From positions 1-6,674 of the forward strand of contig SYGW01000049.1 of NCBI GenBank assembly GCA_005800255.1: a stretch of DNA of 6,674 nucleotides, in the 5' to 3' direction. Origin of the DNA: Nitrospiraceae bacterium. GTDB taxonomy: Bacteria > Nitrospirota > Nitrospiria > Nitrospirales > Nitrospiraceae. How positions within the stretch are numbered: the stretch's first letter is position 1; each line of letters begins with the position of its first letter. A program made the position numbers and the translations under genes. Below are positions 1 to 6,394 of the stretch, one piece after another. The notes beneath the pieces are model-generated. The model saw only the letters and a program-made list of their open reading frames with translations, was not told where the DNA came from and did no database searches.

Positions 1-327
1 AACGAGACCTTCAAGGTGGCGGTGCGGACTTTGGAGGAAGTGGCGCGGGAGACTCTCGCCGCGAATAATCTTGGCGTGGAGGATCTCGACCTCTATGTGC
101 CGCATCAAGCCAATATTCGTATTCTGAAGGCCGTGGCCAGCCGTCTCGGGTTGCCCCCTGAAAAAGTGATGTTGAATCTCGATCGGTATGGGAATACCTC
201 GGCGGCTTCGATTCCCATTGCCCTGGATGAAGCGGTGCGTCAGGGCCGTATCAAAGAGGGCAGCCTGGTTATGTTGGGGGCCTTCGGGGCCGGTTTGACC
301 TGGGCCTCGGCGCTCATCCGGTGGTAG
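1..327 (+). CDS. fabH: 3-oxoacyl-ACP synthase III (KAS III), C-terminal part, truncated by the window edge
   Basis: This is the C-terminal third of the enzyme that condenses acetyl-CoA with malonyl-ACP to start type II fatty-acid synthesis in the cytoplasm. The frame is open from base 1, so the true start and the catalytic Cys lie left of the window. Two of the three catalytic residues are visible: His in PHQAN (codon 103-105) and Asn in YGNTSAAS (codon 193-195), matching the His and Asn of the Cys-His-Asn triad. The protein ends with the usual [16 protein letters not shown] tail, so the 3' end is complete. The GTG at 16 is internal to the protein and is not a start. The stop is followed by a 176-bp gap and then fabD, the next gene of the same pathway. 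Identification is secure; only its upstream neighbours are unknown. Confidence 0.97.
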   Translation, partial: NETFKVAVRTLEEVARETLAANNLGVEDLDLYVPHQANIRILKAVASRLGLPPEKVMLNLDRYGNTSAASIPIALDEAVRQGRIKEGSLVMLGAFGAGLTWASALIRW

Positions 328-383
328 GACAAGAAACGGTCAGTCGGCAGCATGCAGCCAGTAGGCTCAAGAAACTTTTCCCG

Positions 384-412
384 TTGACATTCCAAGGAAA
401 TTCGACGATATC
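384..412 (+). promoter_or_regulatory. Possible sigma-70-type promoter in the fabH-fabD gap
   Basis: The 176-bp gap at 328-503 is the longest in the fab cluster. It contains a perfect TTGACA at 384-389. With a 17-bp spacer the -10 position would be GATATC (407-412), which matches TATAAT at only three of six positions. An alternative, TATCTA at 409-414, is no better. I see no terminator (stem plus T-run) after fabH. A secondary promoter that boosts fabD and the downstream genes is plausible, but it rests on a single good hexamer. Nothing else in the gap was recognisable. Confidence 0.3.
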
Positions 413-503
413 TAACCACGGAAATGGTGCCTGGCGCCTGTTCCAATTTTGAGTAGCACGATGATGAGAGTAACCAGCAGCCCCGTGCAATCGCTCCGGT
501 AGC

Positions 504-1463
504 ATGACGATTCTCCAATCACCAAAGTCTTCCAACGTTGGCTTGGTCTTCCCGGGCCAGGGGTCCCAGTCGGTCGGGATGGGCCGGGCGTTGGTCGAGT
601 CCAATCCCGGCATCAGGAGTCTCTACGAGGAAGCGTCGGCGATCCTGGGCTATGATATGGCCGCGCTCTGTTTCGAGGGGCCGGTAGAACGATTGAATCT
701 CACGGAATATACTCAGCCGGCCCTGTTGGTCAGCAGCCTGGCCGCGCTCCGTGCGTTCGAGCCGTTAGGCATTCGTCCGGTTGCGGTCGCAGGTCATAGT
801 CTGGGAGAATACTCGGCTCTTGTGGCAGCCGGGGGCTTGACCTATCGTGAGGCAGTGGCAATTGTGCAGAAACGGGGCCGCTATATGGCCGAGGCTGTGC
901 CGCCAGGGACTGGGTTGGTTGCCGCATTGCTCGGCCTGACGTCCGATGTTGTGAAAGAGCTCTGCCGGGAGGCCTCTGCTGTGGGAGTCGTGGCGGCGGC
1001 GAATTTCAATTCGCCGGGACAGGTGGTCATTGCTGGAGCAAAGGCTGCCGTCGAGCGGGCCATCGAACTGGCGAAGGCCAGGGGCTGTAAGAAGGCGATT
1101 CCGCTTCCCGTCAGTGTGCCGGTTCATACGCCGCTGATGCAGAAGGCGGCCGATCGATTGGCGGCGGATTTGGCGACGATCGCCTGGTCCGATCTGAAGA
1201 TGCCATTGGTGAATAATGCGGAGGCCAGGGCGATCAGCAAGGCCGGCGAGATCCAGGCTTCGCTAGTACGGCAGTTGCCGTCGTCGGTGCTCTGGGAAGA
1301 TTCGGTGAAGGCGATGGCTGCGATGGGCGTAACGACGTTCGTCGAAGTCGGACCGGGAGCGGTCTTAAGCGGGCTGATCAAACGAATCGTGCCGGACGCG
1401 GTGACCTTGAATGTGAATGATCCAAAGTCGCTCGAGGCGACTCGCGCGGCGTTCAGTGCGTGA
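504..1463 (+). CDS. fabD: Malonyl-CoA:ACP transacylase
   Basis: FabD transfers malonyl from CoA to the phosphopantetheine arm of ACP, supplying the extender unit for FabH and FabF. At 319 residues it is about ten longer than the usual 308-310, because of a short N-terminal lead (MTILQSPKSSN) before the first strand. Visible motifs are FPGQGSQ (16-22), the nucleophile elbow GHSLG (97-101) with Ser99, an Arg in QKRGR (124), and the catalytic His208 in PVHTPLM. The C-terminal EVGPGAVLSGLIKRI block is also present. ATG 504 is the only common start between the in-frame stop at 471-473 and the conserved core, although no clear Shine-Dalgarno sequence precedes it. fabG follows after 21 bp, consistent with one operon. 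Confidence 0.97.
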   Translation: MTILQSPKSSNVGLVFPGQGSQSVGMGRALVESNPGIRSLYEEASAILGYDMAALCFEGPVERLNLTEYTQPALLVSSLAALRAFEPLGIRPVAVAGHSLGEYSALVAAGGLTYREAVAIVQKRGRYMAEAVPPGTGLVAALLGLTSDVVKELCREASAVGVVAAANFNSPGQVVIAGAKAAVERAIELAKARGCKKAIPLPVSVPVHTPLMQKAADRLAADLATIAWSDLKMPLVNNAEARAISKAGEIQASLVRQLPSSVLWEDSVKAMAAMGVTTFVEVGPGAVLSGLIKRIVPDAVTLNVNDPKSLEATRAAFSA

Positions 1464-1471
1464 AGGGATGT

Positions 1472-1477
1472 GAGGAG
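1472..1477 (+). promoter_or_regulatory. Ribosome binding site that fixes the fabG start
   Basis: GAGGAG lies 7 nt before the ATG at 1485. It overlaps the in-frame GTG at 1470, which could otherwise be taken as the start and would add five residues. The position of this Shine-Dalgarno sequence and the family N-terminus ([12 protein letters not shown]) both favour ATG 1485. Confidence 0.8.
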
Positions 1478-1484
1478 CGAACGA

Positions 1485-2228
1485 ATGTCACTACATGGTA
1501 AGGTTGCAATTGTCACAGGGGCGGCGCAGGGGATCGGCCGGGCGATCGCGGAAGCGTTGGCGCAGGCCGGAGCGGATATCGTCGTCGCCGATCTCGATCC
1601 GAGCCGTTCGAAGGACACGGTTGCGGCGGTGGAGCAGTTGGGGCGCAAGGCCCTGAACGTCAAGGTCAATGTGGCGGACGGCGCAGACACCAAGGCCATG
1701 GTCGATCAGGTGATCAAGGAGTGGGGAAAGGTCGACATCCTGGTGAACAATGCCGGGATCACGCGCGACGGGCTGCTGTTGCGGATGAAGGAAGAAGACT
1801 GGAGCCTGGTGCTGCAAGTGAATTTGACCGGGACGTTCAATTGCATCAAAGCGGTCTTGCTCCCGATGACCAAGCAGCGGTATGGTCGTATCGTCAACAT
1901 TGCGTCGATCGTCGGCGTGATGGGCAATGTGGGCCAGGCCAATTATGCGGCCTCCAAGGCGGCGGTGATCGGCTTGACCAAGACGGTGGCGCGGGAATAT
2001 GCGAGCCGGTCCGTGACGGTGAACGCGGTGGCGCCGGGATTCATCGATACCGCCATGACGCAGGGGTTGTCGCCCGAGGTGAAAGACACGCTTCAAAAGC
2101 AAATCCCATTGGGACGGTTGGGTACGCCGGCCGATATTGCGGCAGCGGTGCGGTTTCTCGTGTCGGACGAGGCGGCCTACATCACGGGGCACGTGTTGCA
2201 CGTGAACGGGGGCATGCTGATGCCGTGA
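1485..2228 (+). CDS. fabG: 3-oxoacyl-ACP reductase (short-chain dehydrogenase)
   Basis: FabG reduces 3-ketoacyl-ACP to 3-hydroxyacyl-ACP with NADPH, the first reduction of each elongation cycle. From ATG 1485 it has 247 residues, the normal family length. The Rossmann cofactor motif TGAAQGIG is at 11-18 and NNAG at 88-91. The catalytic tetrad is complete: Asn113, Ser141 (NIAS), Tyr154 and Lys158 (YAASK). The PG motif follows at 184-185, and the C-terminal [10 protein letters not shown] block is typical of FabG. Many short-chain dehydrogenases look alike, but the position between fabD and acpP makes the FabG assignment firm. The gap to acpP is 67 bp with no terminator visible, so co-transcription is likely. 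Confidence 0.97.
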   Translation: MSLHGKVAIVTGAAQGIGRAIAEALAQAGADIVVADLDPSRSKDTVAAVEQLGRKALNVKVNVADGADTKAMVDQVIKEWGKVDILVNNAGITRDGLLLRMKEEDWSLVLQVNLTGTFNCIKAVLLPMTKQRYGRIVNIASIVGVMGNVGQANYAASKAAVIGLTKTVAREYASRSVTVNAVAPGFIDTAMTQGLSPEVKDTLQKQIPLGRLGTPADIAAAVRFLVSDEAAYITGHVLHVNGGMLMP

Positions 2229-2281
2229 CGACGGTGCGGACGGAATTTTGTACGATGCTGCGGTGACAGATTCGCAGCGAC

Positions 2282-2288
2282 AAGGAGG
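2282..2288 (+). promoter_or_regulatory. Upstream ribosome binding site of acpP
   Basis: AAGGAGG is a full Shine-Dalgarno match 7 nt before ATG 2296, the best-spaced initiation signal in the window. It implies that translation can start eight codons upstream of the family's usual N-terminus. Confidence 0.8.
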
Positions 2289-2295
2289 ATCTACG

Positions 2296-2553
2296 ATGGG
2301 GAAGGAGGCAGGAAAATCAATGGGTACTGTAGAAGAACGGGTGAAGAAAATTATCGGTGAGCAGCTCGGAGTCGAGGAGGATGAGGTCACGCTCGAAGCC
2401 AGCTTCGTGGAAGACCTTGGCGCCGACTCGCTCGATACGGTCGAGCTGGTGATGGCCCTCGAAGAAGAGTTCGGGATCGAGATCCCCGACGAAGACGCAG
2501 AGAAGATTCTGACGGTCGGGAAAGCCTTGGACTACATCAAGGAAAAGGCCTAA
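2296..2553 (+). CDS. acpP: Acyl carrier protein
   Basis: ACP is the small acidic cytoplasmic protein that carries growing acyl chains on a 4'-phosphopantetheine arm. The attachment motif GADSLD is present, with the modified Ser encoded at 2428-2430 (Ser45 of this form, Ser37 of the shorter one). The acidic helix II recognition region [19 protein letters not shown] follows it. Two starts are possible. ATG 2296 has the best-spaced Shine-Dalgarno and gives 85 residues with a MGKEAGKS extension. ATG 2320 gives 77 residues ([10 protein letters not shown]), the normal length and N-terminus of the family. I report the outer start because of its ribosome binding site, but the shorter form may be the main product. 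It lies 67 bp after fabG and 16 bp before fabF. Gene identity is certain; the start is not. Confidence 0.96.
   Translation: MGKEAGKSMGTVEERVKKIIGEQLGVEEDEVTLEASFVEDLGADSLDTVELVMALEEEFGIEIPDEDAEKILTVGKALDYIKEKA
2302..2308 (+). promoter_or_regulatory. Second, internal ribosome binding site of acpP
   Basis: A second AAGGAGG lies inside the first codons of the longer acpP form, 11 nt before the in-frame ATG at 2320. That ATG gives exactly the canonical ACP N-terminus. The spacing is longer than ideal but workable. The two SD-ATG modules are 20-24 bp apart. Confidence 0.6.
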
Positions 2554-2559
2554 AAGGCC
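2547..2559 (+). other. Small stem-loop across the acpP stop codon and fabF leader
   Basis: GGCCT (2547-2551), a three-base loop AAA, and AGGCC (2555-2559) form a perfect 5-bp stem. It spans the acpP stop codon and covers AAAAGG (2552-2557), the only purine-rich stretch before fabF. No T-run follows, so it is not an obvious terminator. It could tie fabF translation to ribosomes finishing acpP, or protect the acpP end of the mRNA. It is short enough to have arisen by chance. Confidence 0.35.
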
Positions 2560-2569
2560 GCAAGATATT

Positions 2570-3820
2570 ATGAGTGTTCGTTCGACCAGACGGATCGTCG
2601 TGACCGGCTTGGGGGTGGTGACACCTCTGGGCACCGGTATTGATAAAACGTGGAAGGCCATCTGTGCCGGCGAGTCCGGCATCGGCCCGATCACGAAGTT
2701 CGATCCCGCGGCCTACGACGCCCGCATTGCCGGTGAAGTGAAAGATTTCGACCCGGCCCAGTTCATCGAGAAAAAAGAAATCAAAAAGATGGATACGTTC
2801 ATCCATTATGCCGTGGGCGCAGCCCAGCTGGCAGTGGATGATGCGGGGTTTACCGTGGCCCCGGAAGAGGCCACGAGGGTCGGGGTCTATATCGGATCCG
2901 GTATCGGTGGGCTGGGGTCGATCGAGCACTACCATAAGATTTTGCAGGAAAAAGGACCGGGGCGCGTCTCGCCATTCTTCATCCCGATGACCATCATCAA
3001 CCTGGCGTCTGGGCAGGTGGCGATCAGACTGGGCGCCAAGGGGCCGAATTCCTGCGCCGTGACAGCTTGCGCGACGGGCAATCATTGCATCGGCGATGCG
3101 TTCCGGCTGATTCAGGCCGGCGATGCCGATGTCATGATCGCCGGTGGGGCGGAAGCCGCCATTACGCCGCTGGGGGTCGCAGGGTTTGCTGCCTCGAAGG
3201 CCCTCTCGTTCCGTAACGATGAGCCGACGAAAGCCAGCCGTCCCTTCGACAAGGATCGCGACGGGTTCGTGCTCGGTGAGGGCGCTGGCGTCGTGGTCTT
3301 GGAGGAGCTGGAACATGCGCGCCGCCGTGGGGTCAGGATTTATGCCGAACTCATCGGCTATGGCATGAACAGCGACGCCTATCACATTACGGCTCCGTCG
3401 GAAGAGGGCGAAGGCGCGGTGCGTTGCATGGAGCTGGCGCTGAAGGATGCCGGGATCGGCAAGGATCAGGTCGGGTACATCAATGCCCATGGCACCTCAA
3501 CGATGGCGGATGCCATCGAGACCAAGGCTATCAAGCAGGTGTTCGGCCAGCGGGCCTATCAGATCCCGGTGAGTTCGACCAAGTCGATGACCGGCCACTT
3601 ACTCGGAGCGGCCGGCGGGATCGAAGCGGTATTCAGCGTGCTGGCGCTGCATCACGGGATCCTGCCTCCGACGATCAACCTGGACCATCAGGACCCGGCC
3701 TGCGATCTGGATTACATTCCGCATAAGGCCAGGCCTGCATCGGTGACGGTGGCGCTGTCGAATTCGTTTGGATTCGGCGGGGTCAATGCCTGTCTGCTCT
3801 TTAGAAAACCGGACGCCTAA
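2570..3820 (+). CDS. fabF: 3-oxoacyl-ACP synthase II (KAS II)
   Basis: FabF is the elongating condensing enzyme. It joins malonyl-ACP to acyl-ACP with loss of CO2. At 416 residues it is close to the usual 411-414. The thiolase-fold active site is complete: nucleophile Cys167 in TACATG, His307 in NAHGTST, Lys338 in SSTKSM and His343 in TGHLLG. The C-terminal NSFGFGGVN loop carries the gatekeeper-type Phe (about residue 402). The Cys-His-His triad separates it from KAS III enzymes, which use Cys-His-Asn. The ATG follows the acpP stop by 16 bp and has only a weak, distant purine stretch as a ribosome binding site, so translational coupling to acpP is possible. rnc begins 30 bp after its stop, in the same frame. 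Confidence 0.97.
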   Translation: MSVRSTRRIVVTGLGVVTPLGTGIDKTWKAICAGESGIGPITKFDPAAYDARIAGEVKDFDPAQFIEKKEIKKMDTFIHYAVGAAQLAVDDAGFTVAPEEATRVGVYIGSGIGGLGSIEHYHKILQEKGPGRVSPFFIPMTIINLASGQVAIRLGAKGPNSCAVTACATGNHCIGDAFRLIQAGDADVMIAGGAEAAITPLGVAGFAASKALSFRNDEPTKASRPFDKDRDGFVLGEGAGVVVLEELEHARRRGVRIYAELIGYGMNSDAYHITAPSEEGEGAVRCMELALKDAGIGKDQVGYINAHGTSTMADAIETKAIKQVFGQRAYQIPVSSTKSMTGHLLGAAGGIEAVFSVLALHHGILPPTINLDHQDPACDLDYIPHKARPASVTVALSNSFGFGGVNACLLFRKPDA

Positions 3821-3850
3821 CAGGCCTGTGCGAGGGATAGACTCGCCACT

Positions 3851-4558
3851 ATGACTTCGGTTTCTTCTTCCGACTCACTCCAGTCTCTGTTGGGCTATCG
3901 ATTCAAGGCCCTGGCCCTGCTCGAAGAGGCGCTGACCCATTCCTCTCACGTCAATGAACAGAAAACGGTTCCCCTGCCGCATAACGAGCGGCTCGAATTT
4001 CTCGGCGATGCCGTGCTGTCGTTGGTGATGAGCGAGTATCTGGCTTCCGCTTTGCCGCAGTCGTCCGAAGGGACCCTCTCGAAGCTGAAGGCGAAGGTGG
4101 TGAGTGAGGGATCGCTGGCGCAGATGGCGCGCCGGCTCGGGCTGGGGGAGCATCTCAAGCTCGGACGCGGGGAAGACCGGTCGAAGGGGCGCGAGAAAGA
4201 CTCGCTGTTGGCCGATGCGTTGGAGGCGGTGCTCGCGGCGGTGCATCTGGACGGAGGATTCGAGGCGAGCCGGGCGGTGACGCGCCACATTTTCGCCGAG
4301 GAGCTGGCGAATATTGCCGCGCAGCAGGAGCAGCCGGGAGCGGGAGACTATAAGACCCAGTTTCAAGAATGGTGTCAAAAGACACATGATACCTTGCCTC
4401 GCTATGTCACTATTCGAGAAACAGGGCCGGACCATCAAAAGCTTTTCGAGGTCGAGCTCTCCGTTCAGGGCGAGGTCGTAGGGACTGGGTCCGGGCGCAG
4501 CAAGAAAGAGGCGGAGCAACAGGCGGCGAAGCAGGCCCTCCAGCAGTTAGGGCGCTGA
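3851..4558 (+). CDS. rnc: Ribonuclease III
   Basis: RNase III cuts double-stranded RNA in a Mg-dependent way, matures rRNA precursors and turns over structured mRNAs. The protein has 235 residues, within the normal range. The N-terminal catalytic domain carries the signature NERLEFLGDAVL (45-56), with acidic residues Glu46, Glu49 and Asp53. The second metal-binding pair is Asp122 and Glu125 in ADALEA. A double-stranded-RNA-binding domain occupies about 165-234 (DYKTQFQEWCQK through the Lys- and Ala-rich last helix). No other start exists between the fabF stop and ATG 3851; only a weak GAGGG lies 14 nt upstream. rnc downstream of fatty-acid genes is a recurring arrangement in bacteria, so this is probably the end of the fab operon. 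Confidence 0.97.
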   Translation: MTSVSSSDSLQSLLGYRFKALALLEEALTHSSHVNEQKTVPLPHNERLEFLGDAVLSLVMSEYLASALPQSSEGTLSKLKAKVVSEGSLAQMARRLGLGEHLKLGRGEDRSKGREKDSLLADALEAVLAAVHLDGGFEASRAVTRHIFAEELANIAAQQEQPGAGDYKTQFQEWCQKTHDTLPRYVTIRETGPDHQKLFEVELSVQGEVVGTGSGRSKKEAEQQAAKQALQQLGR

Positions 4559-4577
4559 TCCTGTCGGCAGGATCGGC
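4554..4577 (+). terminator. Stem-loop overlapping the rnc stop codon, possible terminator
   Basis: A 10-bp stem with one T-G wobble (4554-4563 with 4568-4577) closes a four-base TCGG loop. Its inner 7 bp, GATCCTG and CAGGATC, pair perfectly. The rnc stop codon is inside the left arm. The only T-run downstream is TTTT at 4581-4584, four bases after the stem, so as an intrinsic terminator it would be weak. It lies where an operon end is expected, between rnc and the cyclophilin pair. It could instead be a processing site or a 3' stabiliser. I see no strong promoter in the remaining 40 bp before 4619. Confidence 0.5.
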
Positions 4578-4618
4578 CACTTTTCACGAGACCAATTCTC
4601 ATTTCAGGGAGGCAGACG

Positions 4619-5230
4619 ATGCAGAGGCGAATCACGGTGTGCCGGGTGGCGATGGTGCTTGCGCTGGCGCTGGGAGGGAGTCTGTTAGGGGGGCTGGATC
4701 TGCTCCAGGCCGCCGACAAAGCTCCGGCTGGGAAAGCGGAAACGGCCAAAGGCCCCAAGGCGATGATCAAAACGAAGTTCGGAGAGATGGAAATCGTATT
4801 CTTCCCGGACAAGGCGCCCAAACATGTCGAAAATTTCATCACGCTGGCGAAGTCCGGCTTCTACAATGGGACGATTTTTCACCGGGTGATTCCCGGATTC
4901 ATGATCCAGGGCGGCGATCCCAACACCAAAGATCCCAACAAGCAGGAGACCTATGGACAGGGAGGGCCGAGTCAGCGGTTGAAGGCGGAATTCAACGATA
5001 TTCCCCACCGGCGCGGCATTCTCTCCATGGCGCGCACGAGCGACCCCAACAGCGCCGGGTCGCAGTTCTTTATTGTCGTGAAGGATTCGAATTTCCTGGA
5101 TGGCCAGTATACGGTCTTCGGGGAGGTGGTGAAGGGAATGGATGTGGTGGATAAGATTGTCAGCGCGCCGAGGAATAACCGGGACCTCCCGGCGGAGCGG
5201 GTGGAGCTGACGGTTACGGTCGTCGAGTAG
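4619..5230 (+). CDS. Exported cyclophilin-type peptidyl-prolyl cis-trans isomerase
   Basis: This enzyme catalyses cis-trans rotation of Xaa-Pro bonds during protein folding. Of its 203 residues, the first 30-32 look like a Sec signal peptide: a basic MQRR start, a hydrophobic core (VAMVLALALGG) and a likely cut near LLQAA. A periplasmic location is therefore predicted. A short Lys/Ala-rich linker leads to the cyclophilin domain (about 48-203). Active-site residues are clear: Arg89 in FHRVIPGF, Phe94, Met95, Gln97 and SQFFIVV (148-154). Phe159 stands where human cyclophilin A has the cyclosporin-contacting Trp121, as is common in bacterial enzymes. A good GGGAGG ribosome site lies 6 nt before the ATG. 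The next gene is a close paralogue beginning 3 bp after the stop. Confidence 0.95.
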   Translation: MQRRITVCRVAMVLALALGGSLLGGLDLLQAADKAPAGKAETAKGPKAMIKTKFGEMEIVFFPDKAPKHVENFITLAKSGFYNGTIFHRVIPGFMIQGGDPNTKDPNKQETYGQGGPSQRLKAEFNDIPHRRGILSMARTSDPNSAGSQFFIVVKDSNFLDGQYTVFGEVVKGMDVVDKIVSAPRNNRDLPAERVELTVTVVE

Positions 5231-5233
5231 CCG

Positions 5234-5872
5234 ATGCAACTTTATTGGACCATGACAGGCCATACTGTGGTCATGAGATTGGGTCGGCTCTGCGCGTTGC
5301 TTGTGGCGCTCAGTTTGGTTACCGCCTGCGGAGGGAAGCCGGACGTGAAGCCGGTGGTGGCTGCGCCGGACCCTCGTCCCAAAGCCATTATCAAGACGAA
5401 GTTCGGGGAGATTCACTTCAAATTCTATCCGGATGTGGCCCCGAAGCATGTTGAGAATTTTATCGCCTTGGCCAAGTCTGGCTTTTATAACGGGACGATT
5501 TTTCACCGTGTCATTCCCGGATTTATGATCCAAGGTGGTGATCCTAATACCAAGAACTCGCTGCGCAAGGAGACCTACGGGGCGGGAGGGCCGAAGGATG
5601 AAAAGGGGAATCCGATCTATTTGAAGGCGGAATTCAGCGAGGTGCCGCACAAGCGGGGCATCGTGTCGATGGCGCGGGCGACCGAGCCGGACACGGCGGG
5701 ATCGCAGTTCTTTATCGTGGTCGAGACGTCCCCTTTCCTCGATCGAAAATACACGGCCTTCGGCGAGGTGATCAAGGGGCTTGGCGTGGCCGATAAGATC
5801 GTGAGTTTGCCGAGAAATGACCATGACCTGCCGAACGAGCGAATTGAGATGACAGTGACGATTGTAGAATAG
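5234..5872 (+). CDS. Lipoprotein cyclophilin-type peptidyl-prolyl cis-trans isomerase (tandem paralogue)
   Basis: This is a second cyclophilin, about 70% identical to its upstream neighbour over the catalytic domain by hand alignment. Active-site residues match: Arg92, Phe97, Met98, Gln100 and SQFFIVV (157-163), with Phe168 at the Trp121 position. It differs in having about six extra residues in the loop after GAGGP (about 121-129), and in its N-terminus, which ends in a lipobox V-T-A-C (29-32) followed by Gly-Gly. A signal-peptidase-II lipoprotein is therefore predicted, probably in the outer membrane because Asp is absent at +2. ATG 5234 sits 3 bp after the previous stop and suits coupled translation. 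ATG 5273 (MRLGRLC) would give a more ordinary 18-residue lipoprotein signal but has no ribosome site. The function is secure; the start is open. Confidence 0.93.
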   Translation: MQLYWTMTGHTVVMRLGRLCALLVALSLVTACGGKPDVKPVVAAPDPRPKAIIKTKFGEIHFKFYPDVAPKHVENFIALAKSGFYNGTIFHRVIPGFMIQGGDPNTKNSLRKETYGAGGPKDEKGNPIYLKAEFSEVPHKRGIVSMARATEPDTAGSQFFIVVETSPFLDRKYTAFGEVIKGLGVADKIVSLPRNDHDLPNERIEMTVTIVE

Positions 5873-5923
5873 CGCCGCGGTCTCACGGGCTCCAGCTGCG
5901 CGCTCCGGGAGCACGAGGAAACG

Positions 5924-6248
5924 CTATTTGATGTGTTCGAGGAAGGTGCGGAGGCGGGCTCGTTCTGACGGAAAGAAGAGGATGAAGCTGAGCCCGAAGG
6001 CGTTGTCCGAGACCCAACGCATGGAAGCCCGTTCGACTTGTACCGGAGGGGACTGGTTCGGCAGGTGCAGCAGGACTTGAACGTTGAGCTCTTCCGTCAA
6101 GGCGATGCCAGACTCGGCTCGGCAGCCTGCGATCGAGAGGTTCGTGACCGTGGCGTCCCCCCTGGATCTCCCCAGACGATAAGTTGACGGTGCAGCGTAA
6201 CTCCACCCGGCACGCTTTTCTGATGGTTCGTTCGTTTCCTGCGCTCAT
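5924..6248 (-). pseudogene. PilZ-domain protein interrupted by a +1 frameshift
   Basis: PilZ domains bind cyclic-di-GMP and pass the signal to motility, exopolysaccharide or other outputs. On the minus strand the first frame starts at ATG 6248 and carries the RxxxR motif (R10-K-A-C-R14, 6221-6207). The rest of the domain lies in another frame: VTNLSIAGC, containing the NxSxxG motif (6142-6125), then MRWVSDNAFGLSFI and a final FLEHIK before TAG at 5926-5924. Removing one base restores a 107-residue single-domain protein with both ligand motifs. Neither frame has a stop between about 6182 and 6157, so the shift is somewhere in that interval. Candidates are the six-base C run at 6157-6162 (G run on the coding strand) and the AA at 6181-6182. 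It converges with the cyclophilin gene, 51 bp from its stop. A weak AGG precedes the ATG. It may be a pseudogene, a sequencing error or a slippage-controlled gene. Confidence 0.8.
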
Positions 6249-6270
6249 AGGCTGTGCCTGACGCGTCTTG

Positions 6271-6393
6271 CAGGATGCTCAAAAAGATCGGCAGCAAGGC
6301 CGCAGCGAGTGAAGGGCCGAGGCGTACCCTTCAGGGTACGTTGAGGGCCTGAACGATGCGAGAACGACGCTGGCGGCATTTTTCAGCATCCTG
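6271..6393. repeat. 123-bp hairpin repeat with imperfect terminal inverted repeats (MITE/REP-like)
   Basis: The left end begins CAGGATGCTCAAAAAG. The right end, read on the minus strand, begins CAGGATGCTGAAAAAT. The two agree at 14 of the first 15 positions. At the centre CGTACCC (6323-6329) and GGGTACG (6334-6340) pair perfectly around TTCA. The arms between centre and ends are of equal length (44 bases each, centre stems included) but pair only in patches, so the whole unit can fold as one long imperfect hairpin. It has no coding capacity. It starts one base past the stop codon of the minus-strand edge gene and ends 22 bp before the PilZ ATG. From memory, very similar units are scattered in Nitrospira genomes, but I could not check this. 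It may be a non-autonomous mobile element, a terminator, or both. Confidence 0.75.
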
Positions 6394-6394
6394 A

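Noticed and set aside
16..18. GTG at 16 as a gene start
   Set aside because: The frame is open to base 1 and the preceding residues (NETFKVAV) fit the interior of FabH.
1470..1484. GTG at 1470 as the fabG start
   Set aside because: It overlaps the GAGGAG ribosome site that serves ATG 1485, and it would add five residues not expected in the family.
1491..2390. 299-codon minus-strand open frame over fabG and the acpP start
   Set aside because: It is antisense to genes with complete catalytic motifs. Its His/Arg-rich composition is typical of a GC-rich shadow frame.
5902..5912. GCTC-CGG-GAGC mini-hairpin between the convergent cyclophilin and PilZ genes as a terminator
   Set aside because: The stem is only 4 bp with no adjacent T-run in either direction, so it is too weak to call.
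4685..5914. 409-codon open frame on the minus strand across both cyclophilin genes
   Set aside because: It is an antisense shadow. It shows an internal repeat only because the two sense genes are duplicates, it has no recognisable domain, and both sense genes have intact active sites.
5883..6248. Single 121-residue minus-strand protein from ATG 6248
   Set aside because: After the PilZ RxxxR region its residues turn into Arg/Pro/His-rich nonsense, while the true continuation of the domain is in another frame ending at 5924. Only the first 20-30 codons are genuine.
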